NCBI GenBank assembly: GCA_964649825.1
Contig: CAZYQW010000071.1
Location: 33,619-97,618, forward strand
Length of the DNA: 64,000 nt
Source: CAZYQW01 sp964649825
GTDB taxonomy: Bacteria; Planctomycetota; B15-G4; JADJEK01
Reading direction: 5' to 3'
Shown: positions 27,256-34,648 of the stretch, one piece after another
Layout: each line of letters opens with the position of its first letter
Position numbering within the stretch: the first letter of the stretch is position 1
Notes under the pieces: model-generated
Told to the model about the DNA's origin: nothing
What the model saw: the letters and a program-made list of their open reading frames with translations, nothing else
Database searches by the model: none
Position numbers and translations under genes: made by a program

Positions 27256-29643
27256 ATGTCCCGCCCGGTCGCCGTCCTCGCCGCGCTGTCGCTCGTCATC
27301 CTCAACGCCTGCTCGCGCACGCCGGCGACCCGCTTCGTCGATCGCGTGCACGACTTCGTTGCGCTCGTCGCGTCGGCGAGCTTCTCGGCCGGCTCGCCGT
27401 ACCACGTCCAGCCGCTGCCGATCGTCGACGGCGCGGACGACCGCGACGGCGTCACGTTCCTGCGCGTGCCCACCGGTACGCACGTCACGTTCGACGATCG
27501 GTTCGCCGCGCCCTCCGCCTCGCTCCGGTTCGGCGTCGGAGTCGGCTCCGTCGCCGACGGCATGGACGACCGACCGGTGAGGTTCTACGTCGAAGTCCGC
27601 GACGGCGAGGTGCCCGGCTCCGCGTGGCGGCGTTGCTTCGCGCGCACCATCGATCCGACCACCCTGCCGCGGCCGGACCGCTACGAGCTTCACGAGGTCG
27701 CGTTCGAGCGCGACGCGCCGGGCCGGTGGTCGATCCGCTTCGGAGCCGAAGCGGCGACGGACGACGCGGGCGCGGTCCGATCCGAGTGGCCCGGCTTCAT
27801 CGCGCCGATCCTCTCGTCGAGCGGCCGGCGCGTGCCCGTCCGCGAACCGGCGATCCTCATCGATCACGTCGCCGACGACCTCGTCGCGCGGTTGAACGAC
27901 GCGCGACGCGACGCCGAGGTCGCCGAGTCGCCGATCGCGCTTGCCGTCCTCGACGCCGCGAAGAGCCGGGCCGGGGTCGGCGGCCGGCGGACGTGCATCC
28001 GGATGACGGCTCCGGCACGCCTCTCGTACCGCGTGACGCCCGTCTCCGGCTCGGAGCTCTCGTTCTCGTACGGGGTCGACACGGACCTCGGTTGGACGAA
28101 GCCCGGCGACGACGGGATGACGTTCGCGGTCGAGATCGACGGCGAACGCGTCTTCGAGGAGTCGCTCGACCCTCGGCTTCGCACTCCGCATCGCGGCTGG
28201 AAGGAGGCGCGGGTCGAGCTCGATCGCTGGGCCGGCCGCGAGGTCGAGCTGAGGCTCGAGACCGAGCCCCGCGACGATCCGCGTCACGACGTCGGAGGAT
28301 TCGCCGACGTGGTCGTGGTTCGGCGCGAGGAACGTCCGCGAACCGCCGGCCGCGCCGCGCCCACCGTCGTGCTGATCGTCGTCGATACGCTGCGCGCGGA
28401 CCGGCTCGGACTCTACGCCCGCGACGGCGCGAGCGCCGCCGCCACGCCGAACCTCGACCGCGTGGCGCGGCTCGGACGCGTGTTCCGGCGCGCCCGTTCG
28501 GCCGCGAGCTGGACGTGGCCGTCGACGGCCTCGATCCTGACCGGCCTGCCTCCCGAGTCGCACGGCGTCCTCGACTCGCAGCGGTCCTACCTGGCCCACG
28601 CTCACGAGACGCTGCCCGAGCTCTTCGCGCGCGGCGGCTACACGACCGCCGCGGTGGTCACCAATCTGCTCATCGGCGCCGCGGACAACTTCGACCAGGG
28701 ATTCGAGACGTTCGTGCACGTGCCGTTCGCCAACGCGCGCGCGGTGAACGACCGGGTCGCGGCGTGGCTCGAGGAGAGCGACGGCCTGGCGCGCTTCCTC
28801 TACCTGCACTATTTCGACCCGCACTCGCCGTATCGACCGCCCACGCGCGTCGCGCCGCTCCCCGAAGCGGACCTCTCCATGCCCGGCGACGCCGACCTCC
28901 TGGCGCTCCTCTGGACGGCGCGACGGAGCGGTCGATCCCACGAGGACGCGGCGCGATGGATGGAGACGCTGCGACGGCGCTACGACGCGGAGATCGAGTA
29001 CTTCGACCATGCGTTCGGCGAGCTCCTCGCGCTCCTCGAACGAAAGAACGTCTTGGACGACTGCATCCTCGCGTTCACGTCGGATCACGGCGAGGAGTTC
29101 CTCGAGCACGGGCTCTCGTCGCACGGCCCGCATATCTACGAGGAGTCCGTCCACGTCCCGCTCTGGATCACGGCGTTCGGCCGGTCCCGCGCGCGCGTCA
29201 CGCCGGCCGTCGTCGAGGCCGGCGTCGAGAACCGCCGTCTCTTCGCCACCCTCGCCGAGCTCGCCGGCGCCGGTGGAGTCGGATCGGGCGACGTCCGCCG
29301 CGGTACGTCGCTCGTCGACGATTCGCGTCGCGCGCCGGTCTACCTCCAGTCGTATCACGCGCTGGAGCCCGGCGTCGACGGCCGCACCGAGAAGCTCGGC
29401 GTGGTCGTGGACGAGCGGAAGCTGGTCTTCACCCCGTCGTCCGGGAGGCGCGAGCTGTATGACCTGACCGCGGACCCCGGCGAAACTCGCGATCTCGCGC
29501 CGGCGCGCCCCGACGACGCTGACGCGCTCGTGCGACTCGTCGAGGCGTGGAAGAGCGCGACCGCGACGGGCGGCCCCCTCGTGGTCGACGACGCTGCGGC
29601 TCGACGACTGCTCGCCGAGCTCGGTTACGTCCTCGGCGAGTAG
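27256..29643 (+). CDS. Sulfatase-like lipoprotein (alkaline-phosphatase superfamily)
   Basis: This 795-residue protein has a lipoprotein signal MSRPVAVLAALSLVILNACS (lipobox Cys 19). Residues about 50-360 are two beta-sandwich-like segments. The catalytic domain (about 370-690) has VVLIVVDTLRADRLG, FLYLHYFDPHSPY and FTSDHGEEF, the metal-binding blocks of this superfamily. At the usual C/S-x-P-x-R site the sequence is SAASWTWPSTAS, so there is no Cys or Ser in CxPxR form and formylglycine is not expected. A Thr or Ser nucleophile is inferred, making phosphate-ester or transferase chemistry as likely as sulfate removal. The stop overlaps the convergent gene at 29625 by 19 bases. Confidence 0.82.
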   Translation: MSRPVAVLAALSLVILNACSRTPATRFVDRVHDFVALVASASFSAGSPYHVQPLPIVDGADDRDGVTFLRVPTGTHVTFDDRFAAPSASLRFGVGVGSVADGMDDRPVRFYVEVRDGEVPGSAWRRCFARTIDPTTLPRPDRYELHEVAFERDAPGRWSIRFGAEAATDDAGAVRSEWPGFIAPILSSSGRRVPVREPAILIDHVADDLVARLNDARRDAEVAESPIALAVLDAAKSRAGVGGRRTCIRMTAPARLSYRVTPVSGSELSFSYGVDTDLGWTKPGDDGMTFAVEIDGERVFEESLDPRLRTPHRGWKEARVELDRWAGREVELRLETEPRDDPRHDVGGFADVVVVRREERPRTAGRAAPTVVLIVVDTLRADRLGLYARDGASAAATPNLDRVARLGRVFRRARSAASWTWPSTASILTGLPPESHGVLDSQRSYLAHAHETLPELFARGGYTTAAVVTNLLIGAADNFDQGFETFVHVPFANARAVNDRVAAWLEESDGLARFLYLHYFDPHSPYRPPTRVAPLPEADLSMPGDADLLALLWTARRSGRSHEDAARWMETLRRRYDAEIEYFDHAFGELLALLERKNVLDDCILAFTSDHGEEFLEHGLSSHGPHIYEESVHVPLWITAFGRSRARVTPAVVEAGVENRRLFATLAELAGAGGVGSGDVRRGTSLVDDSRRAPVYLQSYHALEPGVDGRTEKLGVVVDERKLVFTPSSGRRELYDLTADPGETRDLAPARPDDADALVRLVEAWKSATATGGPLVVDDAAARRLLAELGYVLGE

Positions 29644-30983
29644 ATGGTCCCGACCAGCACGACGGCAAGCGGCGCCAGGTGGAACAGCGTCCGCGGCAGC
29701 GCGCTCCGGATCTGATCGAGGGTCAGGAGCGGCGACACGAGGAAGACGACGCCGTAGACGGCGAGACCACCCGCGACGACGAGCGCCAAGAACAGGACGG
29801 GACCGGTCGTCAGGCGCCTCCGTCCCCCGACCAATGCAAACGGCGCAAGGACCCACGCCAGCCCCTGTCGATCGACGGCCAACGCCTCCGCGAGCCACGA
29901 GACGAGGATGATCTTCACCCGCCACATCGAGTCGACGACGACCTCGTAACGAAGTCTTCCCAGGTAGTTCTCGTCGGCGACCAGCAGGCCGCGGCGCGCC
30001 AGGAGCCACGGCAACGCGATCGCGACGAGCACGCCCGCTCCGGCGAGGATGCCTCGACGCGTCGCACCGCCGCGCCGATCGATCGCGACGGCGAGGCCAA
30101 GCGCGGCGAGGAACACGGCGGTCAGGGCCAGCCCTTCGTTCTTCGTGCAGACGGCGAGGCCGAGGAGCAGGCCCGCCGCCGCCGCGTCGCGCGCCCGGCG
30201 AACGGCGATCCAATCGATCGCGACGATCGCGGCCGACCCGACCAGCGCCGCGAGCAGCGGATCGGCGTAGCCCGACGGCACCGACCCGGCGAACGAGAGC
30301 GATTCGTCGGAGCGGTAGAACTGCGGCGTCGCGGAGACGAGCGCGGCGAGCAGGATCGCGGGGACGCGACCCAGCCGCGGCTCGAAGTGCGCGAAGACCA
30401 CGAGCACGATCCCGAGGTGCGAGAACGCAAGCACGACCTTCGCGGTGACGTCGATCGCCTCGCCGCGGATTCCGAAGAGGAACACCTCGGCCAGCGGCAG
30501 GAGGAGCGGATAGTTCGGATGGAAGTGGAACCGTCGAGCGTCGCCGAATTCGGCCGTCGTGAACGCGCCATCGTGGAACAGGACCCACGCCTTCAGGCTC
30601 CAGATCGAGAGCGCGTCCTTGAACGGCGGGATCGTCAGCGCGAGGAGCGCCCCCACCACGACGGGCAGCGCGAGGAGGACCGCCGCGCCTCCCGGCAAGC
30701 GCTCGTCGGCGGCGGCGCGCAGGCGCGGACGGCGGCCGCGGCGCAAGAGCCATGCGCCGGTCACGACGACCGCGATCGACCACGCCGCGCCGGAACCGAT
30801 CGGGACGCCGAGCGCCAACAGGACCAGCAGCGGGAACGCGACGCATCCCGGACCGATCACGAGCGCGAGGCCGATCCGACCCGCCGCGCGTTCCGCGAGA
30901 GCGGGGCGCACCGCTTCCACCACGAGCTCCCCCGCGAGGAGCATGACGACGAGGCCGAGCGCGAGGAGGAGAAGGTCGATCAT
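29625..30983 (-). CDS. Polytopic membrane protein, GT39/PMT-like glycosyltransferase
   Basis: This 452-residue protein has about 11 or more membrane spans. ATG 30983 (MIDLLLLALG) is preceded by GGAGGAG. An early periplasmic loop has FHFHPNYPLLLPLAEVFLFG, like the D/E-bearing loops of GT39 and O-antigen ligase families. Such enzymes move a lipid-linked sugar onto a protein or lipid outside the membrane. The match is by topology and loop pattern only. Its start overlaps the upstream stop (ATGA), placing it last in a three-gene operon. Confidence 0.65.
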   Translation of the reverse strand: MIDLLLLALGLVVMLLAGELVVEAVRPALAERAAGRIGLALVIGPGCVAFPLLVLLALGVPIGSGAAWSIAVVVTGAWLLRRGRRPRLRAAADERLPGGAAVLLALPVVVGALLALTIPPFKDALSIWSLKAWVLFHDGAFTTAEFGDARRFHFHPNYPLLLPLAEVFLFGIRGEAIDVTAKVVLAFSHLGIVLVVFAHFEPRLGRVPAILLAALVSATPQFYRSDESLSFAGSVPSGYADPLLAALVGSAAIVAIDWIAVRRARDAAAAGLLLGLAVCTKNEGLALTAVFLAALGLAVAIDRRGGATRRGILAGAGVLVAIALPWLLARRGLLVADENYLGRLRYEVVVDSMWRVKIILVSWLAEALAVDRQGLAWVLAPFALVGGRRRLTTGPVLFLALVVAGGLAVYGVVFLVSPLLTLDQIRSALPRTLFHLAPLAVVLVGTIYSPRT

Positions 30984-31720
30984 TCCTCCCTCTCCTCCTC
31001 GAGCGGAACGATCGCGGTCGGATCGAGGTCGGCCAAGAGCCGCCGCAGGTCGACCGCGTGCGAGTACCCCTCGTCGCGACACCAGGCCAGCCCCTCCGGC
31101 TTCTCGCGCAGGATCGTGCGGAAGCGGTCGACGTCGAATCGCATCGCCGGCCGCGGCAACGCGTACGTCCGCCGCGGCAGCACGAGGTACGTCACGTCCT
31201 GGACGTCGCCCGGCGTCGCGAAGTCGATGACGAGGATGCGCGCGTCGGACGGGACCCGCTCGCGGATCAGCCGCGCCGCCCGTTCGCGGTTCCCGTAGAA
31301 CTCGAGCCGGCGCTCGTCCGGCGACGCGACGAGCAGCCCGCGGCGCGCCGCCTCGCCCAGCCAGCCGAAGTTCTCGACCAGCTCGACCCCGGCCACGAGC
31401 AGCGCGGCGAGCAGCGGCACGGCGAGGCGGTCCTCGATCCAGCGCGGCGGCGCGGCGCGCCGGCGCGCGAGCGCGACCACGAGGAGCGCGACGCCGAACG
31501 CGATCGACACCGTGCGCAGGTGGATTCCCAACTCCGCGTGCTGGTCCAGCAGCCAGCGCCGAGAGAGCTCGAGCCCTATCGTCTCGTGCTCCTTCACCTC
31601 GGCGAAGCGATCGTCGACGAACAGGCGGCGCACGGGGTCCGATGCCACGCAGCCCGGCGCGAGGGCGCCCGCGGCGATGAGGACGAGCGCGCAGAGAACG
31701 CTCGCGAGCCGCGCGATCAT
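30980..31720 (-). CDS. Membrane-anchored protein of unknown function
   Basis: This 246-residue protein starts with MIARLASVLCALVLIAAGALAPGC, which could be a lipobox (PGC at 22-24). Two membrane spans follow (about 70-88 and 104-125), then a soluble domain with RILVIDFATPGDVQDVTYLVL. It is the middle gene of the operon: it overlaps both neighbours by ATGA. Its membrane topology and position suggest a partner in surface glycan assembly or export. No family is recognised. Confidence 0.6.
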   Translation of the reverse strand: MIARLASVLCALVLIAAGALAPGCVASDPVRRLFVDDRFAEVKEHETIGLELSRRWLLDQHAELGIHLRTVSIAFGVALLVVALARRRAAPPRWIEDRLAVPLLAALLVAGVELVENFGWLGEAARRGLLVASPDERRLEFYGNRERAARLIRERVPSDARILVIDFATPGDVQDVTYLVLPRRTYALPRPAMRFDVDRFRTILREKPEGLAWCRDEGYSHAVDLRRLLADLDPTAIVPLEEEREE

Positions 31721-33261
31721 GGCTCTCGTCTCGTCGTCGTCCCCGCGGCCGGATCGATCGCGAACCGGCCGCGACCGCCGGGAAGCTCCACCTTCACCGC
31801 ACGCACCGGCCGATCGGCGTCACCCGTGAGCGGCACGACGAAGAGCTGAGGTACGCGAAACCCGATGCTCTCGCTCTCGATCACCGGAAGAAACCCGTCG
31901 CCCGTGTCGACGAGCACGCGCACCGGCCCCTCGCCGTCGCAGGCGAGCGAGAACGCGAACGCCGAACTCCCCGGCGGTATCCCGGCCGCGGCGGGCGCCA
32001 CCTCGAACCCCGGACGCACGCCGTCGCCGATCGCCTCCAGGCGGGCGTCGTCGGACGCCAGTCGCGTCGCACCGGCGAGGCGGATCCCGTCGAGCGACCA
32101 TCCGCGCGCGGCCCGAGGGTGAAGCTCTGCCGCGTCGAGGACGGCGTCGAACGGGCGCCGAAACGCGTCGGCCTGCAGGAACAGGTAGCGCTCTGGGAAC
32201 TCCCAGACGACGAGCCGCGGCGCGTCCCGCTCGCCGCTCAGCACCTGCTGCATCGTGGCGAGGATCGCGTACTTCGTTCCCGTCCCGCGCACCGGTCGAC
32301 CGTCGTCGGCGCGGAGGGCGTCGGACTCGACCTGGCGGCCGAGCCGCGCCGAGAGCAACGAATCGAGGTGATACCCGTGCGAGAAGCTCGTCCCCGCGAG
32401 GACGATCGGCTCGAACTCCGTGGAGCCCAGCGACCGCCTCGGTCGACCGCGTTCGGCGCCGCGGATCGGCGCGATCACGTCGTAGAGCGAGCGCTCGTAC
32501 GCGCCGCCCTCGACGAGCCCCAACAGACGCAGGAGCCCGCCCCGGATCGCCGCGGGTGGGTCCGACACGATCTCGCCGTCGACCGGGCGTCCGGGCATCT
32601 CCGGCACTCGCGCGCGGATCGCCGCCGCCGCGGCGTCCACGGCGCGGAGCGCGCCGGCCCACGACCAATGGGTGTCGCGCGGGAGGTACGCATCCTCCCC
32701 GCCGTCCGCGCGCAAGACCGCGAGCAGGTCGACGGACCAGATCCCGGCGCGCACGATCTCATCGAACGCGCGCGGGTAGGCCGAGCGGAACTTCAGCTTC
32801 GCCGGCAGGCGGGACTCGTTCGCGCTCGCCTTGTTCGGCACCACCAACAACAGCACGCTGGTGCCGCGCGACTCGAACCACCGGACCACGCGCGCCAGCG
32901 TCTCGACCGTCCGCGGCAACGACCGGTCGCCGTCGGCCGGCGGGTAGTCGCGGACGGTCGCCTCGAGGAACAGCCAGCCGTCGGCGCCACGGACGACGCC
33001 CGCTGCCGTCTGCCCGGCGGCTCGAAAGAGGAACTCGTTGTAGCGCGGCCGAAGCGCCTGGGTCACGCGCGAACGCGCCTCGAGGTCGGCCTCGACCTCG
33101 CGGGAGATCACGCCGTTCGCGAGCGAGCGGAACGCGATCGGCCCGCCCAGCCCCGCCCCCGGCCAAACGCCCGAGCACGCCTCGTAGATCGGCACCGCGA
33201 AAGCCGGTACCAGGAAGAGGACCAAGGCGGCGATCCCCGCCCCGATGCCGCGCCCGTTCAT
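31717..33261 (-). CDS. AlgX/AlgJ-like (SGNH-fold) acetyltransferase-related membrane protein
   Basis: This 514-residue protein has one N-terminal membrane span (about 5-25). The AlgX/AlgJ pattern is clear: VVRGADGWLFLEATVRDYPPADGD (in parts), VVPNKASANESRLP, DTHWSWAG (catalytic Asp-x-His, about 195) and GTSFSHGYHLD (nucleophile Ser, about 293). AlgX/AlgJ proteins O-acetylate alginate or other glycans in the periplasm. The C-terminal 200 residues are extra. It is first in an operon with ATGA overlaps to the next two genes. ATG 33261 was chosen as the start of the signal segment. Confidence 0.8.
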   Translation of the reverse strand: MNGRGIGAGIAALVLFLVPAFAVPIYEACSGVWPGAGLGGPIAFRSLANGVISREVEADLEARSRVTQALRPRYNEFLFRAAGQTAAGVVRGADGWLFLEATVRDYPPADGDRSLPRTVETLARVVRWFESRGTSVLLLVVPNKASANESRLPAKLKFRSAYPRAFDEIVRAGIWSVDLLAVLRADGGEDAYLPRDTHWSWAGALRAVDAAAAAIRARVPEMPGRPVDGEIVSDPPAAIRGGLLRLLGLVEGGAYERSLYDVIAPIRGAERGRPRRSLGSTEFEPIVLAGTSFSHGYHLDSLLSARLGRQVESDALRADDGRPVRGTGTKYAILATMQQVLSGERDAPRLVVWEFPERYLFLQADAFRRPFDAVLDAAELHPRAARGWSLDGIRLAGATRLASDDARLEAIGDGVRPGFEVAPAAAGIPPGSSAFAFSLACDGEGPVRVLVDTGDGFLPVIESESIGFRVPQLFVVPLTGDADRPVRAVKVELPGGRGRFAIDPAAGTTTRREP

Positions 33262-33365
33262 GAGCGCGCCGAGCCTCGTCGTCGCTCGCTCGACCTTGAA
33301 GGAGGTGGAAACATGCGCGTAGGGTAGGGGCCGAAGAACCGCGTGCACAATGATCGGCACAGGAC

Positions 33366-34241
33366 GTGAAACAGTATCCGATTCGACTTCTGAAGCAATC
33401 CGCGGCGCTCTCGCTGCTCCTGCTCTCCGCGTGCGCCGCGCCGCCGCCCGTCGTGCTCTTGACCGACTTCGGGCTGAAGGACGACGCCGTCGGGCTGATG
33501 CGCGGCGTCATCCTCGACCTCCACCCCGGCGTCGTCATCGCCGATCTGACGCATGAGGTGCGGCCGTTCGACGTCCGCCAGGGGGCACGACGCCTCGCCG
33601 ACGCGCCGGGCTTCTACCCGGACGGCTCGGTCTTCGTGGTCGTGATCGATCCCGGGGTCGGCACCGCGCGGCGCGCCATCGTCGCGCGGCTGCAAAACGG
33701 AAGCATGATCGTCGCCCCCGACAACGGCGTCGCGACGTACGCGATCGATCGCCACCGCCCCGCCGTCGTGCGCGAGGTCACGAACCCCGACCTCGCGCTG
33801 CCCCGCATGAGCGCGACCTTCCACGGCCGCGACCTCTTCGCCCCGGTCGGCGGCCACCTCGCGGCCGGCGTTCCTTTCGATGAGGTCGGCCCGATCGTCA
33901 CGGATTGGATCCGGCTCGAACCACTCGTGGCCACGCGCACCGGCGACGCCATCACCGGCCAGGTGCTCGACATCGACGAGCCGTTCGGGAACGTCTGGAC
34001 CAACGTGCCGGTCGCGTGGCTCGCCGACCTCGGCGTCCGGCCGGGCGACACCCTCACGGTGACGTTCGGCGATGGAGCGCCGATGAAGATGCCGTTCCTC
34101 CGAACGTTCGGCGAGGTCGCCGAGCGCACCCCGCTCGCCTACGAGAACAGTCGCGGCTCGACCGCGTTCGCGCTGAATCTCGGCGACTTCGCGCGGACGC
34201 ATGGCGTCGAGCCGGACCAGGTCGTTGTCATCCAGCGGTGA
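33366..34241 (+). CDS. Lipoprotein SAM hydroxide adenosyltransferase (DUF62-type SAM hydrolase)
   Basis: This 291-residue protein has a DUF62 (SAM hydroxide adenosyltransferase) fold. It has LLTDFGLKDDAVGLMRGVI, VVVIDPGVGTARR and ATFHGRDLFAPVGGHLA. Asp69, Arg76 and His153 are plausible equivalents of the catalytic Asp-Arg-His; this is an inference. Such enzymes split SAM into adenosine and methionine with water. Unusually, the N-terminus is a lipoprotein signal with lipobox LLSAC (Cys 23), so the enzyme would sit outside the cytoplasm. The GTG start at 33366 lies just after the divergent AlgX-like gene. Confidence 0.85.
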   Translation: MKQYPIRLLKQSAALSLLLLSACAAPPPVVLLTDFGLKDDAVGLMRGVILDLHPGVVIADLTHEVRPFDVRQGARRLADAPGFYPDGSVFVVVIDPGVGTARRAIVARLQNGSMIVAPDNGVATYAIDRHRPAVVREVTNPDLALPRMSATFHGRDLFAPVGGHLAAGVPFDEVGPIVTDWIRLEPLVATRTGDAITGQVLDIDEPFGNVWTNVPVAWLADLGVRPGDTLTVTFGDGAPMKMPFLRTFGEVAERTPLAYENSRGSTAFALNLGDFARTHGVEPDQVVVIQR

Positions 34242-34648
34242 CGTGGCGCCGGCCATGAGTCGATCCGGCTCGCGTTCATCGCCGCGCGGCCGCACCTTCC
34301 GCCCGGTTCGATCCCGTCGTCGACGCCGATCACGAGCCCGGGGTCGCGCGCCACGTCGACGACTTTTGGCTCTCCTGACATGCTGGTGGGTGAGAACGAG
34401 CGCGCCCTCGCCTCGGGCTCAGGTGCTGCGGGAGAACGGGTCGAACCGTTGTCTGGATGCTGCTTCGTGCGGTACTTGTCCGATGGATGGAACCACCAAC
34501 ATGTCAGGAGCGCCTTTTCTTACACCCCCGGAGATGTAATCCCGGACGCGGTCTTCGTGATCATGAGGGGAAGGTATGGACTCCTTCACCCGCTCGCAGT
34601 CTGCCACGTTGGACGGGAGCTGTGTGCTCAGCAACGAAAAGCACACCC
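34242..34648. other. Intergenic region, 407 bases, lower GC
   Basis: This lies between the SAM hydrolase gene and the end of the kinase gene at 34649. The part from about 34450 to 34640 is clearly less GC-rich than its surroundings. Small ORFs on both strands do not look like genes. The lower GC could mark a promoter, an RNA gene or old mobile DNA; I cannot say which. Confidence 0.45.

Noticed and set aside
26800..30846. Very long minus-strand ORF
   Set aside because: It runs antisense to the sulfatase-like gene and is a GC-rich shadow with no family features.
34419..34646. Small minus-strand ORF after the kinase gene
   Set aside because: No ribosome binding site, no family match and atypical codon use.
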